Shown: positions 50,897 through 61,350 of the stretch, one piece after another | Position numbering within the stretch: position 1 is the first letter of the stretch | Layout: each line of letters starts with the position of its first letter | Origin: Scytalidium lignicola | Lineage: Eukaryota; Ascomycota; Leotiomycetes | Direction: 5' to 3' | NCBI GenBank assembly: GCA_002812745.2 | Contig: NCSJ02000138.1 | Coordinates: 44,025 to 108,024 of the forward strand | Length of the DNA stretch: 64,000 bases | Made by a program: the position numbers and the translations under genes | The notes under the pieces: generated by a model | Databases searched by the model: none | What the model saw: only the letters and a program-made list of their open reading frames with translations | What the model was told of the DNA's origin: nothing

Positions 50897-51912
50897 GTAA
50901 TGGAATAAAATTGTCTGTGCTTGTGGCAGGAGGAGATAGACCGACTGGCCATGTTGTACTTAAAAACGCTTTGCAATCTTCTTTTAGTAGTTGTATTGAG
51001 ATATCCCCCACCCTGATAGAATATATCAGTTTTCAACTTAGTTTCATGCTAGTGCTTTGTGATATGTTGAGTCATGTCGTGAAAGTGTTCGGTATGGAAG
51101 GCCAAAAAGATAAACGAGGAGTTTAAAAACATCAAACAGCAAGATATTGAGGGCGAGTTCCGGGTAAATAAAATCCCAGTCGAGAAAGGATTCATCATGT
51201 CCAACATTTTCGAACATGACGATCCATGAGGAGTGGTCATCCGCTCTTTCCGTGGAAAGCTTCGACGGGTTTGCCGTTTCCGTGCCTTCCGTATGTATCA
51301 TCAGCCTTGTTTATTTCCGGGAGCCATAACCAACCAACAATAATCACCCCTTGAAGAGTTTCGGGACTTTTGGACGTAGATATGTAGTTCAAATAAGCAG
51401 CAGGTCTAATTTATATAGCTTATGACTCTACATCTAGGATCAGCAGCCCACTCTTTAAAATCCTTTATGGCGCCCTTGTTGAGAGACGGCCGAGAAGCCG
51501 CAAAGGTACCCACCAGCCTAGCGCAGCACCCAGACTTGAAGCTCGTAGCCAGGCGTGCGCGCCTTTCGTTGGACATTTGACAAAGGCGCGCTTTCCATTT
51601 TCTTTTACGTTTTAGTGCTATTTAAAAATATTTGAACCCCCATCCAACACTGACTAGGGATTAGTAAACGTAATATACGAGAGCAATTAGATTTGTCAGG
51701 AAAAAGTCGGAATGTTCGCGCCGTCCTTAAAATGTGGTTGAATAAAGCTTGCTCATAGGCTGTCTCTCATGTATCGCCTACTCGATTGCTCTTGATGTAT
51801 CCAGTAACTAATCTTACAACCCGATATTCATACAATATTAGCCTTGCTGGCTTTTCTTTCCTATGATACAATGTCATTGGCACCCACAACTGCTTCCCCT
51901 AATATTTTTCTT
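50897..51912. other. Intergenic region between convergent genes
   Basis: Shared 3' space of the permease and NTH1. Only short frames without motifs are present, and no gene was recognised. Confidence 0.6.
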
Positions 51913-53169
51913 TCAAGAATCTTCCTCCTTTAGTCCTTCTACAGCTGCTTCTTCGTCCTCCTTTGCATTGACTGGTAGCTCCCCAATCTCTTGCTTGATC
52001 TCGACAGTCTCAATCTTCTCTATAACGTTGTCTTCCTCATCCTTCTTGATTATCTCTTCCTTGATCTTCCGACCTGCTATAACTTTACTCCGCTCAGCAG
52101 ATTTGCACAGACCCTGCAGCCCCAATTCACACCCGCCACATTTGCGCCCTACAGGCAGACAAACGCTCTGCCCGAGCCCGACAAGCAGCCAATTAATCTC
52201 ATGCCACCGCTCCTTTGGCAGCCAGGCCTGGAGGGCCTTTCTTGTCTCCTCAGGAGTCTTGGTCTTATGCCAACCCCAGAGATTCGTAATACGGTGTACA
52301 TGGACATCGACTCCAATACCTTCTGTCCTTCCCCAAGCACTGCTCATACATAAATATGCCATCTTGGGCCCGACACCAGGCAGAGACATCATCCCTTCAA
52401 TTGTATCAGGTATATCTCCGTCCCACTTATCCCGTAGAATCTCAGCTGCCTGCTTGATATACTTCGTCTTGTTATTGTGGAATCCTACTTGCCAAATCAA
52501 CTCATTTAAGAGTTTCGGGTCTATGGCCAGTATATTCTCAAGATAAAGCCCTGGCTCCGCACCTTCCTTGTGAGGTGGTATTTCCGTCTGTAATCTCTTC
52601 ATTGTCGCAGCATTAACGGTGTCCTTGGTCTGCGAGGAGAGCATTAAAGCCACCAACGTCTGGTACCTTCTTATTTTCGGACCTAGGTTCCTTAATGCCA
52701 GCTTATCGCACCCCATTGTATCCACAACTGCATTCTTTGCGACTCCCTTGGTGCGCATTTCCATCACAACATTATATACCTCTTCCCAGTCTTTCGGTGG
52801 ATGGATCTCTACCTCGCCGGTCTCCTCATTCTTGACTTGTCGCGCTGGCTTGCGCACTTTGCGATCTTTTGTTGATGGAGGCGAGAATGTGACTGTATCT
52901 TCGGTCTCAGCTTTGATTGTGACGGTTTTCTGCGAAGATCTTTTGGCAGGACTGCGGGCCGTTATGGACCTCTTCCGTTTGAGTGGGTTGAGAAGGGCAT
53001 CTTCAATATCGGTTGATTCTTGCCGCTCCTCCTCTTTGGGTGAGGCAGTTGAATTATGAGCAAGGCGTGCTAGGGAGGATCTGGAGGATCTGGTCGTTCG
53101 TCTAGTCGACGGTGCAGAAGTAGCATTAAGGATCTTCGACGTCTCTTGCGAGACTCTCGAAGTGCGCAT
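51913..53169 (-). CDS. NTH1: Endonuclease III homolog, bifunctional DNA glycosylase/AP lyase
   Basis: Base-excision repair enzyme removing oxidised pyrimidines and nicking abasic sites in nucleus and mitochondria (family role). Intronless, 418 aa, starting at the ATG at 53169. The first 130 residues are Ser/Arg/Lys-rich and probably carry targeting signals. The catalytic core starts around [20 protein letters not shown]. The helix-hairpin-helix is [11 protein letters not shown] with catalytic Lys269, and the catalytic Asp is Asp288 in GVDVHVHRI. The iron-sulfur cluster cysteines lie in [20 protein letters not shown] (spacing 6-2-7; bacterial Nth has 6-2-5). A Glu/Lys-rich tail of about 60 residues ends the protein. 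It is divergent from the polyamine oxidase gene, with 1.1 kb between the starts. Confidence 0.96.
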   Translation of the reverse strand: MRTSRVSQETSKILNATSAPSTRRTTRSSRSSLARLAHNSTASPKEEERQESTDIEDALLNPLKRKRSITARSPAKRSSQKTVTIKAETEDTVTFSPPSTKDRKVRKPARQVKNEETGEVEIHPPKDWEEVYNVVMEMRTKGVAKNAVVDTMGCDKLALRNLGPKIRRYQTLVALMLSSQTKDTVNAATMKRLQTEIPPHKEGAEPGLYLENILAIDPKLLNELIWQVGFHNNKTKYIKQAAEILRDKWDGDIPDTIEGMMSLPGVGPKMAYLCMSSAWGRTEGIGVDVHVHRITNLWGWHKTKTPEETRKALQAWLPKERWHEINWLLVGLGQSVCLPVGRKCGGCELGLQGLCKSAERSKVIAGRKIKEEIIKKDEEDNVIEKIETVEIKQEIGELPVNAKEDEEAAVEGLKEEDS

Positions 53170-54302
53170 CGTAAGATCCGCGCAATGAAGAGAATGAGGG
53201 TGTGGAGCTTGATCGAGAGGCTCTGTACAGGAGGTACAGGAGGCACGGTAGGGTAGCCATGCTTACGGGGTGGTATTTCGACGGGTTCTGATAGGCGGCT
53301 GTCAGGTCGAGAGGTCCCTGGAATTTCCCAAACTGTGCTGTGGCTGTCGGCCCTAAGCTTGAGCTTAGCTAAAAACCGTCATTGAATTGGCCAAATTTCC
53401 GTGCTACTTCGATGTCGCCACGGGACCGACTCACAATAGATGGGGCCAGACCCGCCCAGAATAAAACTTCTTCCAGAGGAGATATATAGATATAGGCAAC
53501 GTGTTCCAGAAATAAGATGTTGTGCAGGCTTCTGCATCTCCGTCCTTATCGTCATAATAGTATGTATGTTTTTTTTCTCTGTTACACCCTGCAAGCTTCT
53601 AAACTTCTGCTATCTCTTTATAATTATGTCAGTGTTGGCGGTTAAGTCTAAATGTCTGCTGCTTCGATTCATGCAGAGAATGGTACTTATCAAAGATTTC
53701 TCAGCCAGCGACTGGATATTCAGCCTCAGCGGACCATAACAATAACTACCACCGAATAAGAAACCTCGTTGATATAGATTCATAGACAGTTAAAGATTTT
53801 GCTCAACCTGCACATCCCCACCTAGAATTCGAACTGTCGTATATCTTCCCAGTGTTTGATTTTGGATCATTTTGCATTGTGTATTCTTGCTCTGCATTTC
53901 CTTCTTATACCAAGACAGCACTATAAACAGCTTCATATCGTTTTAGATTTAACATTAGCTGCTTTTCTATCTCTTTTGTCTTTGAAGTAGAGTTTGTTAA
54001 GAGGTCATTATGGATGGGTTCTCTACGTCTTACACGTCTCCTTCAAATAGGACGTTATCTCGAATATATCGAGACTTATTTCTCTGGCAAGAATCACATA
54101 AGAACATAACCAGTGGAGTAGATGTCTCAAAAATATCCTCTATAGAGAAGGTTGGTATCTTTGTCTAATTTTCAAAGTCCCCATGTATCTCGTTGCAGTA
54201 TACTTATCTAGACCATTATTTTTTTTTTTAAACACAGTCACTACTATTATCGATTATAATATTAGATAATAATGCTGATTTATCTACTTTTAGTCACAAA
54301 CA
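53170..54302. other. Divergent promoter region, NTH1 / polyamine oxidase
   Basis: Non-coding. Short frames only, without family resemblance. The right half (53750-54300) is AT-rich and directly precedes the amine oxidase start. Confidence 0.6.
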
Positions 54303-55969
54303 ATGGCTGCTTCAAAGTCTCCTCATATCGGTATTGTTGGAGCCGGTATTGCTGGTTTGCGTTGTGCCGATATACTCCTTAAATGCGGGTTCCAAGTAAC
54401 TATACTCGAAGCTCGAGATAGAATAGGAGGAAGGATGGTTCAGACCACTCTTCCAGGAGGCTATCGTGTTGATCTAGGACCAAATTGGATCCACGGAACG
54501 GAAGATAACCCAATCAGTGAGCTGGCTAATAAAACAGGCACGCTGGTTCACTCCTGGGATGCCAAAGATCTTTTCTTCGAGACCGGAAAACATATGGGCC
54601 AAGCTGGGATAGATTTGAGTGAAGAAATGTGGAATATCGTTCTGAAAGCTTTCAAGTACTCTGAAGAGAACTGTGCCACGATCGATCCTAATGAGAGTTT
54701 GTATGATTTTTTCCAACAAAAGCTACATGAAGTGTATCCGAACCCGGACGATGAAGATATGAGGAATGCTTTATTACAACTTGCAGAGTTGTGGGGAGCT
54801 ATTGTCGGAGAACCGGCTTCGAAACAGAGTTTGAAATATTTTTGGTTGGAAGAATGCGTTGATGGACGTAAGTAAAAGTTTTTCCCAGACATAATTGCCT
54901 ACCTAGACCGCCTGTCTCATAGATGAAAGANTTTTTTTTGTGAGTAGTTATAGCTAACTATGGTAGCTAATGTTTTTTGTGCTGGAACGTATGAGAACAT
55001 TCTAGCCCGAATTGCAGAACCAGCGTTGAAAAAGGCAGAGATCAGGCTTTCTACTCTTATCAAGGGTTTTGAAAGCGAGGGAAAGGACGGTACAACACTC
55101 ATTACTGAGAATGGCAACAGCCTTAAATTTGATGAGGTTGTGGTAACCTCTCCTCTTGGTTGGTTGAAGAAGAATACTCAAGCTTTCAATCCTCCTTTAC
55201 CAGAACGATTTGTTCAAGCAGTTGATTCGATTGGTTATGGATGTCTTGAGAAGGTTTGTTTTTGGAATATTGAATTCGAACAATCCACAAAGCTCTAACT
55301 TCCCTCTAGGTTTATGTAACATTCCCTCGTGCATTCTGGCAAAATCAAGCCAACCCTTCAAGTAATTCATTTTCTGGTTTCGTCCAGTGGCTTGCTCCCG
55401 ATTATTCCCCCTCCGCTAATCCTAAGCGTTGGGGCGTGGAAGGCGTATTGCTGTCTGATATTCCAGAGGGTCGTGCAATGCCTACAGTTCTCTTTTACAT
55501 ATTTGGAGACCAGTCACGGGCTTTCGGTGCCGATCTTGCAGGTCTAAAAACAGAGAAAGAACGAACAGATTACCTTGTCAAGTACTTTCAACCATACTAT
55601 TCCCTCCTCCCTAATTACTCTGAGTCATCACTAGATTGCATACCAGAATCATGTCTTGCTACAACATGGATTAACGATGAACTGGCGGGCAACGGAAGTT
55701 ACAGCAACTTCCAAGTTGGCCTGAAAGAAGGAGACAAAGATATTGAAATTATGAGAGAAGGTTTGCCCGAAAGAAGTTTATGGTTTGCAGGTGAACACAC
55801 ATCACCCTTTGTGGCCCTTGGGACCGTGACGGGTGCATACTGGAGTGGTGAAGCCGTTGGGCAGAGGATTGCAAAAGCTTATGGCAAATCTGTTGATGGG
55901 TTGCAAGATCCAAATAACATTGATACTCTTGGTCATAAAGATCCAAAAGAGATTAACGCTAAGCTTTGA
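54303..55969 (+). CDS. FAD-dependent polyamine/amine oxidase, AKL C-terminus
   Basis: Flavin amine oxidase family; polyamine oxidation with hydrogen peroxide release is the likely reaction. Exons 54303-54867, 54967-55253 and 55310-55969 give 503 aa. The N-terminal FAD-binding motif is GIVGAGIAGLRCADILLKCG with ILEARDRIGGRM. The substrate-domain start LGPNWIHGTEDNPI is also typical. The C-terminal FAD site is LWFAGEHTSPFVALGTVTGA. Intron 1 (99 nt) holds an N beside a T-run; its acceptor ATGGTAG, after a GCTAACT branch point, gives VDGP-NVFCAGTYENIL. The last residues, INAKL, end in AKL, a PTS1-type peroxisomal signal, which suits a peroxide-forming oxidase. A lysine-specific demethylase is excluded because SWIRM and tower domains are missing. 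Confidence 0.92.
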
Positions 55970-56325
55970 GGAGATGATCACTGGCCCTACTTCTAGTGAT
56001 CTCTAGCTGTATCCACAGCGGCGCCAGACTATATTCACTCACTATACGTCCAAACTTTGTCTTCTAGATCTACAAATATATACGCTCGGATATATAGCGT
56101 CCCCTTCGCGTATCTTAACATTCACGCTTGCACTATAGTGACTCCTATTCCCCAAGATATTAGCAATGAAGCGAAGAGTAAGTGAGGCATTTCAATACTT
56201 CTTTAATCACTTTCAATTTTTTATCTCCAACATCTCAACGTGAAGCTACATCACACCTTGGATACCTCCTAATCACACGTTTTGGTTCCTTTTCATTATA
56301 TTCAACTTGCAACTCTATTCCAACG
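55970..56325. other. Short intergenic region
   Basis: 356 bp between the polyamine oxidase and the SET gene. No feature recognised. Confidence 0.6.
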
Positions 56326-57359
56326 ATGCCTCCAGACAAGCAACCAGCTATTGTGTGTCTACCATAATGGAGTGCAAACCATTGGTCCGGAAAACTGACA
56401 TGTTACAGGCTCCAACAATCAACCGTGTCAAACCGACACTTTGCTTTGACTATGTCGACGAACCAATCAACGTTGAAGTGAAGGCATCTCCAATCGATGG
56501 CCAAGGCTTGTTTAGTACAAGATATATTGAGATGGGCGAGGTGATATTATCTGAGGCCGCTTTTGTCATCAAAGCTATGCCAATAGAACCAGCAACAGCA
56601 AAGTCTTTCAAGAAGCTTGTGCCAGAGATTGCAAATTGTGCTTCAGCAGCTTACTACGATCTGTGGACTCCCCACGAGAGTGACACAAGAAAGTCATTGT
56701 ATGACAGGTTCAATAGCAATTGCTTCCAAATCAGTGGTGATATTACAATGGCAGAAAAGGGACTTTTCTATGTTGCAGCTAGAATCAACCACAGCCACAC
56801 GCCTAATGCAAAGTGGAAGTATGATTATGAAACCAACAGACTGGTCATTATTGCTCTCGGCGACATTAGAAAAGGAAGCGAAATTGTTATCAGCTATTGC
56901 TGCACTAGCAGAGACACCCGTATGCTGGGCTACTATAGCTTTAAATGCCAATGTCCCTTTTGTGTCATGTGGGTCCATCCAGAACAGGATGCATATGGTC
57001 CAGATTGGAGAGGTCATCCGCACCAAGACTGTGGACGATGCACAGCTTGCAAGCGTAATGTCACTAGACGTCCTGTAATAGCAGAGTCTTCAAAGAAAAC
57101 GGAGAAAATGGAGGAAACAGAGATGAAGCAAGTGAACGTTGCAATCGAAAGAAGAGAGACACGAAGCAGTGCCAGAGAGAAGGAGAAGGAGATGAGGAAG
57201 TATCTCCTGGAGAAGGAGAAGGAAGATAAGGAAGATGATTTGGGTGATAGTGATGAAGAGTATGAGTATGAGTATGATGATGAAGATGATTGGGAAGACT
57301 CTGACGAGGATGAGGACGATAGTATTGGCTCCGCTGCTGAAGCCCATTATTTCCATTAG
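56326..57359 (+). CDS. SET-domain protein with acidic C-terminal tail
   Basis: Likely protein lysine methyltransferase; the target is unknown. Preferred model: exon 56326-56352 (MPPDKQPAI), intron 56353-56408 (GTGTGT...CTGACATGTTACAG), exon 56409-57359; 325 aa. The alternative is an unspliced start at ATG 56367 (MECKPLVRKTD); then ATG 56326 becomes an overlapping short uORF. SET landmarks: VEVKASPIDGQGLFSTRYIE at the N-terminus, the pseudoknot motifs RINHSHTPNAKW and GSEIVISYC, and a post-SET cysteine group KCQCPFC with further Cys at GRCTACKRN. No MYND finger interrupts it. The last 90 residues are Lys/Glu-rich (coiled-coil-like), then strongly Asp/Glu-rich. This resembles fungal 'SET domain-containing protein 5' annotations, and catalysis is not proven. 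Confidence 0.85.
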
Positions 57360-57900
57360 AGCTCATCTTGAGGATAGCAAAGATCATCAGAGGCAGGCTC
57401 AAGAAGGCAGCGGATAATTGAAGGCTCGCAGCACACGAAGGTTCATTGACGTCAACTTAGAGTTGACTATCTTTGATGCTGTTCCTTCCATCGTGATAGA
57501 GCAAGCTAATACAATTCTATTTCCTACCAGAACAGGAGGTGGTAGCCTAAGGTTGACCTGTGTGTTACTTCTTACACAAGTACGAAGCATCAAGCTCTAG
57601 TGCAAACCCTCCCTTTGTTGATCGTGTCTGTTTTACGTGTTAAACCAAACCTGAAATATATAAGATCATCCAATTCTAGCATATCTGAATAGAAATGCAT
57701 TCTATTCAAACGAAGAGATGGAGATAAAGTGTATAGACTGGCGTATCGGAAGAGGCCCGGCTCGATACACTCGGCAGCTCGGATCACCCAGATATCACAG
57801 GTATGCTGATTCGATGATACCCAAGTGGCACATACGGTACACTTGCTGTGAATTGGAATTCTTCCGAGGCGGTTAAATAATTAGCTACTGCTCATACCTT

Positions 57901-57920
57901 TACCTTACCTTACCTTACCT
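57901..57920. repeat. (TACCT)4 pentanucleotide repeat
   Basis: Four perfect tandem TACCT units, continued by degenerate TGCCC/TGCCT copies, 27 bp before the 20-bp palindrome. Confidence 0.9.
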
Positions 57921-57946
57921 TGCCCTGCCTTGTGCCAAAAAGGATG

Positions 57947-57966
57947 TGTACTGTACGTACAGTACA
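57947..57966. repeat. Perfect 20-bp palindrome TGTACTGTACGTACAGTACA
   Basis: Self-complementary over all 20 bases. It is the longest perfect member of the GTACTGTAC family in this window. Confidence 0.9.
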
Positions 57967-58565
57967 TCATGATACCGCCACGTATTTTTCTTCTTCTTCA
58001 AAAGTACCGTAGTATAACTTATTCTCAGCACCTGTTGCAGTCCAAACAACGTCATTGTACCAGTTCCGTACGTAAGTACACGAGAAGGAGACTGTAAATT
58101 CAGTAACAGTCGGAACGGACGTCGGCGAGACAAGATGTCCGATTTTCTGCTAGCGGGTGGCTCACAGGCTGCGGCGATACGCAAGACGCCAATCATGGGG
58201 TCTTCAATGGCGCTCTGCAGTTGCTGCCCCGTGCATTCAGGGTGAGACGGGATTCGCAGGTACTGACTGCCACAGATGATCGCCACACCGATGGTCTCTC
58301 TCCCCAGAAAGGTTTCCATTATTGTAGCTCTTTGGCTATGCAGTTCGAATAGCTTTCCTTTGCATCCAGGGCTGGAGAGTGAGAGACGTAATTATCGCCT
58401 TGAGAGGTGAGAGCTGCCCCTCATTGAGCCGGGATTAACGAGGCTTACCTCCGCACCGAAGCACGAGCTCAAGCTCCACCTGGTGGCTTCTCATACTTAT
58501 TAATGCCTGCTCATACATCTCGAATCTGAGGATTTTCTCGTCTTTACACATTCTACAAGATCAAG

Positions 58566-59778
58566 ATGTCGGAAGTAACACCATTGTTATCGGAGAAGGT
58601 GGAAATTCCGGAAGGTCCGTTGTGATAACACGCCTAGCTGTCTCTGGACCGTTTGCTAACCTAGTAATAGCTCCTTTCGTACGTGCCAGAGTAGATCAAC
58701 ATGGCCGACGATTACCACAAGCCGTTGCCCATCGAGGATACAAGGCAGAATTTCCAGAGAACACTATGAGAGCATTCAAGGGAGCTGTAGCAATAGGCGC
58801 ACATGCACTGGAGACCGACCTTCACCTCACTAAGGACGGTGTGTTGGTGCTTTCCCATGTAAGGCCGGGGTAGCATGGACTGGCAAGAGCCATGGGGCTA
58901 TACAATGCTCATATATCACAGGATGCAAATCTAAAACGATGCTTTGGAAAGGAAGAAGATGTTATTAATTGCGACTGGGAATATATACAAACCCTGCGTA
59001 CTCTAAAGGAACCGCATGAACCTATGCCTCGACTCAAGGACTTGCTGGAGTACCTAACGGAACCTGGGTTGGAAGATATATGGATTTTATTGGACATTAA
59101 GGTACTTTGGCAAACCCCGAAGAAGATTTCAGAAGTTGATGTATCCAAAAAGATCGACAATAACGCAGATGATATCATGCGAGCGATTGCTACAACATTG
59201 GCGGAAGTACAGCCCACGAGGCCTTGGGCAGAACGTGTGGTTCTAGGCTGCTGGACAGTGTGTTTATACTCCTGTGCTGTAAGAGAAGTACGGAGCTGAT
59301 CTTATTATAGGCTAAATACCTCCCACTTTGTTTGCAATACCTCCCCGGCATTCCAATAGCACACATAGGATTTAGCATATCATACGCACGCGAGTTCCTA
59401 AAAGTACCTGGGGTCGGGTTCAACATGCTACAAAAGATCATGGTTGGCCCATTCGGCAACTCCCTCCTACGAGATATTAAGAAGGACAACCGCGCTCTAT
59501 TCCTTTGGACCGTCAACGAAGAAGAATGGATGAAATGGAGCATTCGCAAGAAGGTAGATGCGGTGATTACTGATGACCCAAAGAAATATCTAGAGGTTTG
59601 TGAGAGCTACGACGGAGAAAGTGGATCTGTTCCCTTCAGACTATGGCCTCACATTATTATGATTAACATTATGGCTACTGCTTTTACATTTCTATTCAGG
59701 TATAGATATGGGTTTAGAATTAATCCCCTGAAGATCAAAGAGCAAGCTGAGCTTGCTAAAGAAAAGATCCAGGCGTAA
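58566..59778 (+). CDS. Glycerophosphodiester phosphodiesterase family (Pgc1-like) protein
   Basis: Hydrolyses a glycerophosphodiester lipid or headgroup. Yeast Pgc1, a phosphatidylglycerol phospholipase C, is the nearest type by eye. Exons 58566-58614, 58671-58858, 58922-59257 and 59311-59778 give 346 aa. GDPD residues: VAHRGYKAEFPENT (His37, Arg38), ALETDLHLTKDG (Glu64, Asp66) and LSH-D, with His79 last in exon 2 and Asp first in exon 3. Later blocks are RCFGKEEDVINCDWEYI, LLDIK, VVLGCWT-AKYLPLCLQYLPG and LFLWTVNEEEWMKW. A hydrophobic segment near the C-terminus (IIMINIMATAFTFLF) probably anchors it to a membrane. Positions 59102-59152 (51 nt, GT...AG, in frame) may be a further intron; then the protein is 329 aa. 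The donor of intron 1 (GTCCGT) is unusual. Confidence 0.9.
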
Positions 59779-60286
59779 TGGGAATGATTTATAGAGAAGA
59801 CTCCCAACTAATGAAGATATGAACTCACTTCTTAAAAACTTCATGTATGGGCATGAGTGAATGATAGATTATAATACCAATATTTCTTCATGTAGGTGCT
59901 TTTCACCACTGAATCATAGGAAAATAAGTTGCTATTCTACGATGCACGTCAAGGAAGGCTCGATTTGGGGACCTGTATTATAGATCAATGATTCTCTTAT
60001 TCACTGTGACCGATTATAAGCATCCTAGGAAATACAATCCTCTGTTTTCTTATTCAAACATTACAAATTCTCGCATTTTCATACTATCCATGATGTATAG
60101 TAAGTACAGTAAGCACCTTGTCGGCAACAGATCATCCTCTAACGATCATTTACAAACTGCCATAACTCTCCGATAGTTGTCTTGAGGACAGATGCCATTC
60201 TCTTAACGGAATGTATTAGTTTCAACAAAACAAAAACNAAAAAAAATACCAGTTCCGAACCTGTTAGGCCGCATCCTAGTTGCGCT
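59779..60286. other. Intergenic region
   Basis: AT-rich with an N beside an A-run at 60239. No feature recognised apart from a possible 5' leader for the following ORF. Confidence 0.55.
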
Positions 60287-60745
60287 ATGAAACGGCTAAA
60301 GATTCGAAAGTCTGACACTTTGCGACCACCAAGAAGCACCAACTACCCTAACGACCAACATAACAGAAAGATATCTAGTACCTTCAAAGTCTTAGATAAA
60401 GTCGTCCGAAGATTTGAAATCACTACACCGAAGGATAACTGTGCGGGAAAGGATCCACGACGCTGCGAAATAAAATCGCCAGACGTATCTCATATCCCAT
60501 TTCGGAAATCTGTGGCCCCGGCATCTAGTGGACAGCTTGCTGCTGAGTACATGAGAATTATTGGAGATCATCCGAATATTCGAGAACATGTTGATCCGGT
60601 TGCATTTGCATTAGCTGCTCCGCCATTTGATATTGGAGGTGGTGGATTGGAGACATATTTAGAGGAAGGAAAAGATAATGATGATGATAATAGTGACAAT
60701 ATAGAGGGGTTGAGATTGATGGCTTGCCAGAAATGGCGGTATTAG
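60287..60745 (+). CDS. Small hypothetical protein
   Basis: Intronless ATG frame of 152 aa, not recognised. The start MKRLKIRKSDTLRPPRSTN is basic. The middle has a regular pattern, SGQLAAEYMRIIGDHPNIRE, then HVDPVAFALAAPPFDIGGGG. The end is acidic (KDNDDDNSDN). The open frame continues 35 codons upstream without another ATG, across an N. It is called because its composition (ordered Pro/Gly/charged segments, no low-complexity AT bias) differs from the neighbouring random frames, and because nothing longer opposes it. It could still be a chance ORF. Confidence 0.45.
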   Translation: MKRLKIRKSDTLRPPRSTNYPNDQHNRKISSTFKVLDKVVRRFEITTPKDNCAGKDPRRCEIKSPDVSHIPFRKSVAPASSGQLAAEYMRIIGDHPNIREHVDPVAFALAAPPFDIGGGGLETYLEEGKDNDDDNSDNIEGLRLMACQKWRY

Positions 60746-61350
60746 TTAGTCATCTGATGGGGGATGGAATTGATGCACCTGAATAGGACTTCGAAAGGAT
60801 AAGAGGACATTGGTTGGATAGGGTGCATGTTGAGTGTGTACAGTATGGGATGGGCTCGATATATCTGGACCGGACTGATCCTAAATCTCAAGAAGTGGAT
60901 GAAAGCTTGAGTAATAAGACTAGGAATGAAAGAAGTGCATGATATTCATATTCATTTAAAAGATTTTATAGTTGTTGGGTTTTGCGAGATTCTAACTCCT
61001 AGGATACGGGTTATAGTCAAGTTTGAATTTTCTGAGATGTGGTCACATTTGCCTGCAACCCTCAACAAATAATAACATGATCCCCGTGATAGAAATAGAT
61101 TAATCTGCAAATCAACTTCCAGAATTGAATCGTGTCCAAGGTTTCCATTTCTTTGTTTAATCCCAAGTCGTAGCACGTGATCATCAGTCACTTGGATAGA
61201 ACTACGGAACCGAGCTGCCCAACTCCAAACCAGATGGATGTTCAACAAGAAAGAGAAAAGAATATACCCCACGAAAATACCTAGGGCGGAAACTGTTCTT
61301 TATCACCAAATAGTTGGTTTTTTTCCCGATTGAATCGAAAGCATAGTACT
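60746..61350. other. Intergenic region
   Basis: Between the small hypothetical ORF and the second SET gene. Nothing recognised. Confidence 0.6.

Larger units (their letters stand above)
57360..58565. other. Intergenic region
   Basis: Contains (TACCT)4 at 57901-57920, a perfect 20-bp palindrome at 57947-57966 and only short frames. No gene was recognised. The right end is the promoter of the phosphodiesterase gene. Confidence 0.6.
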
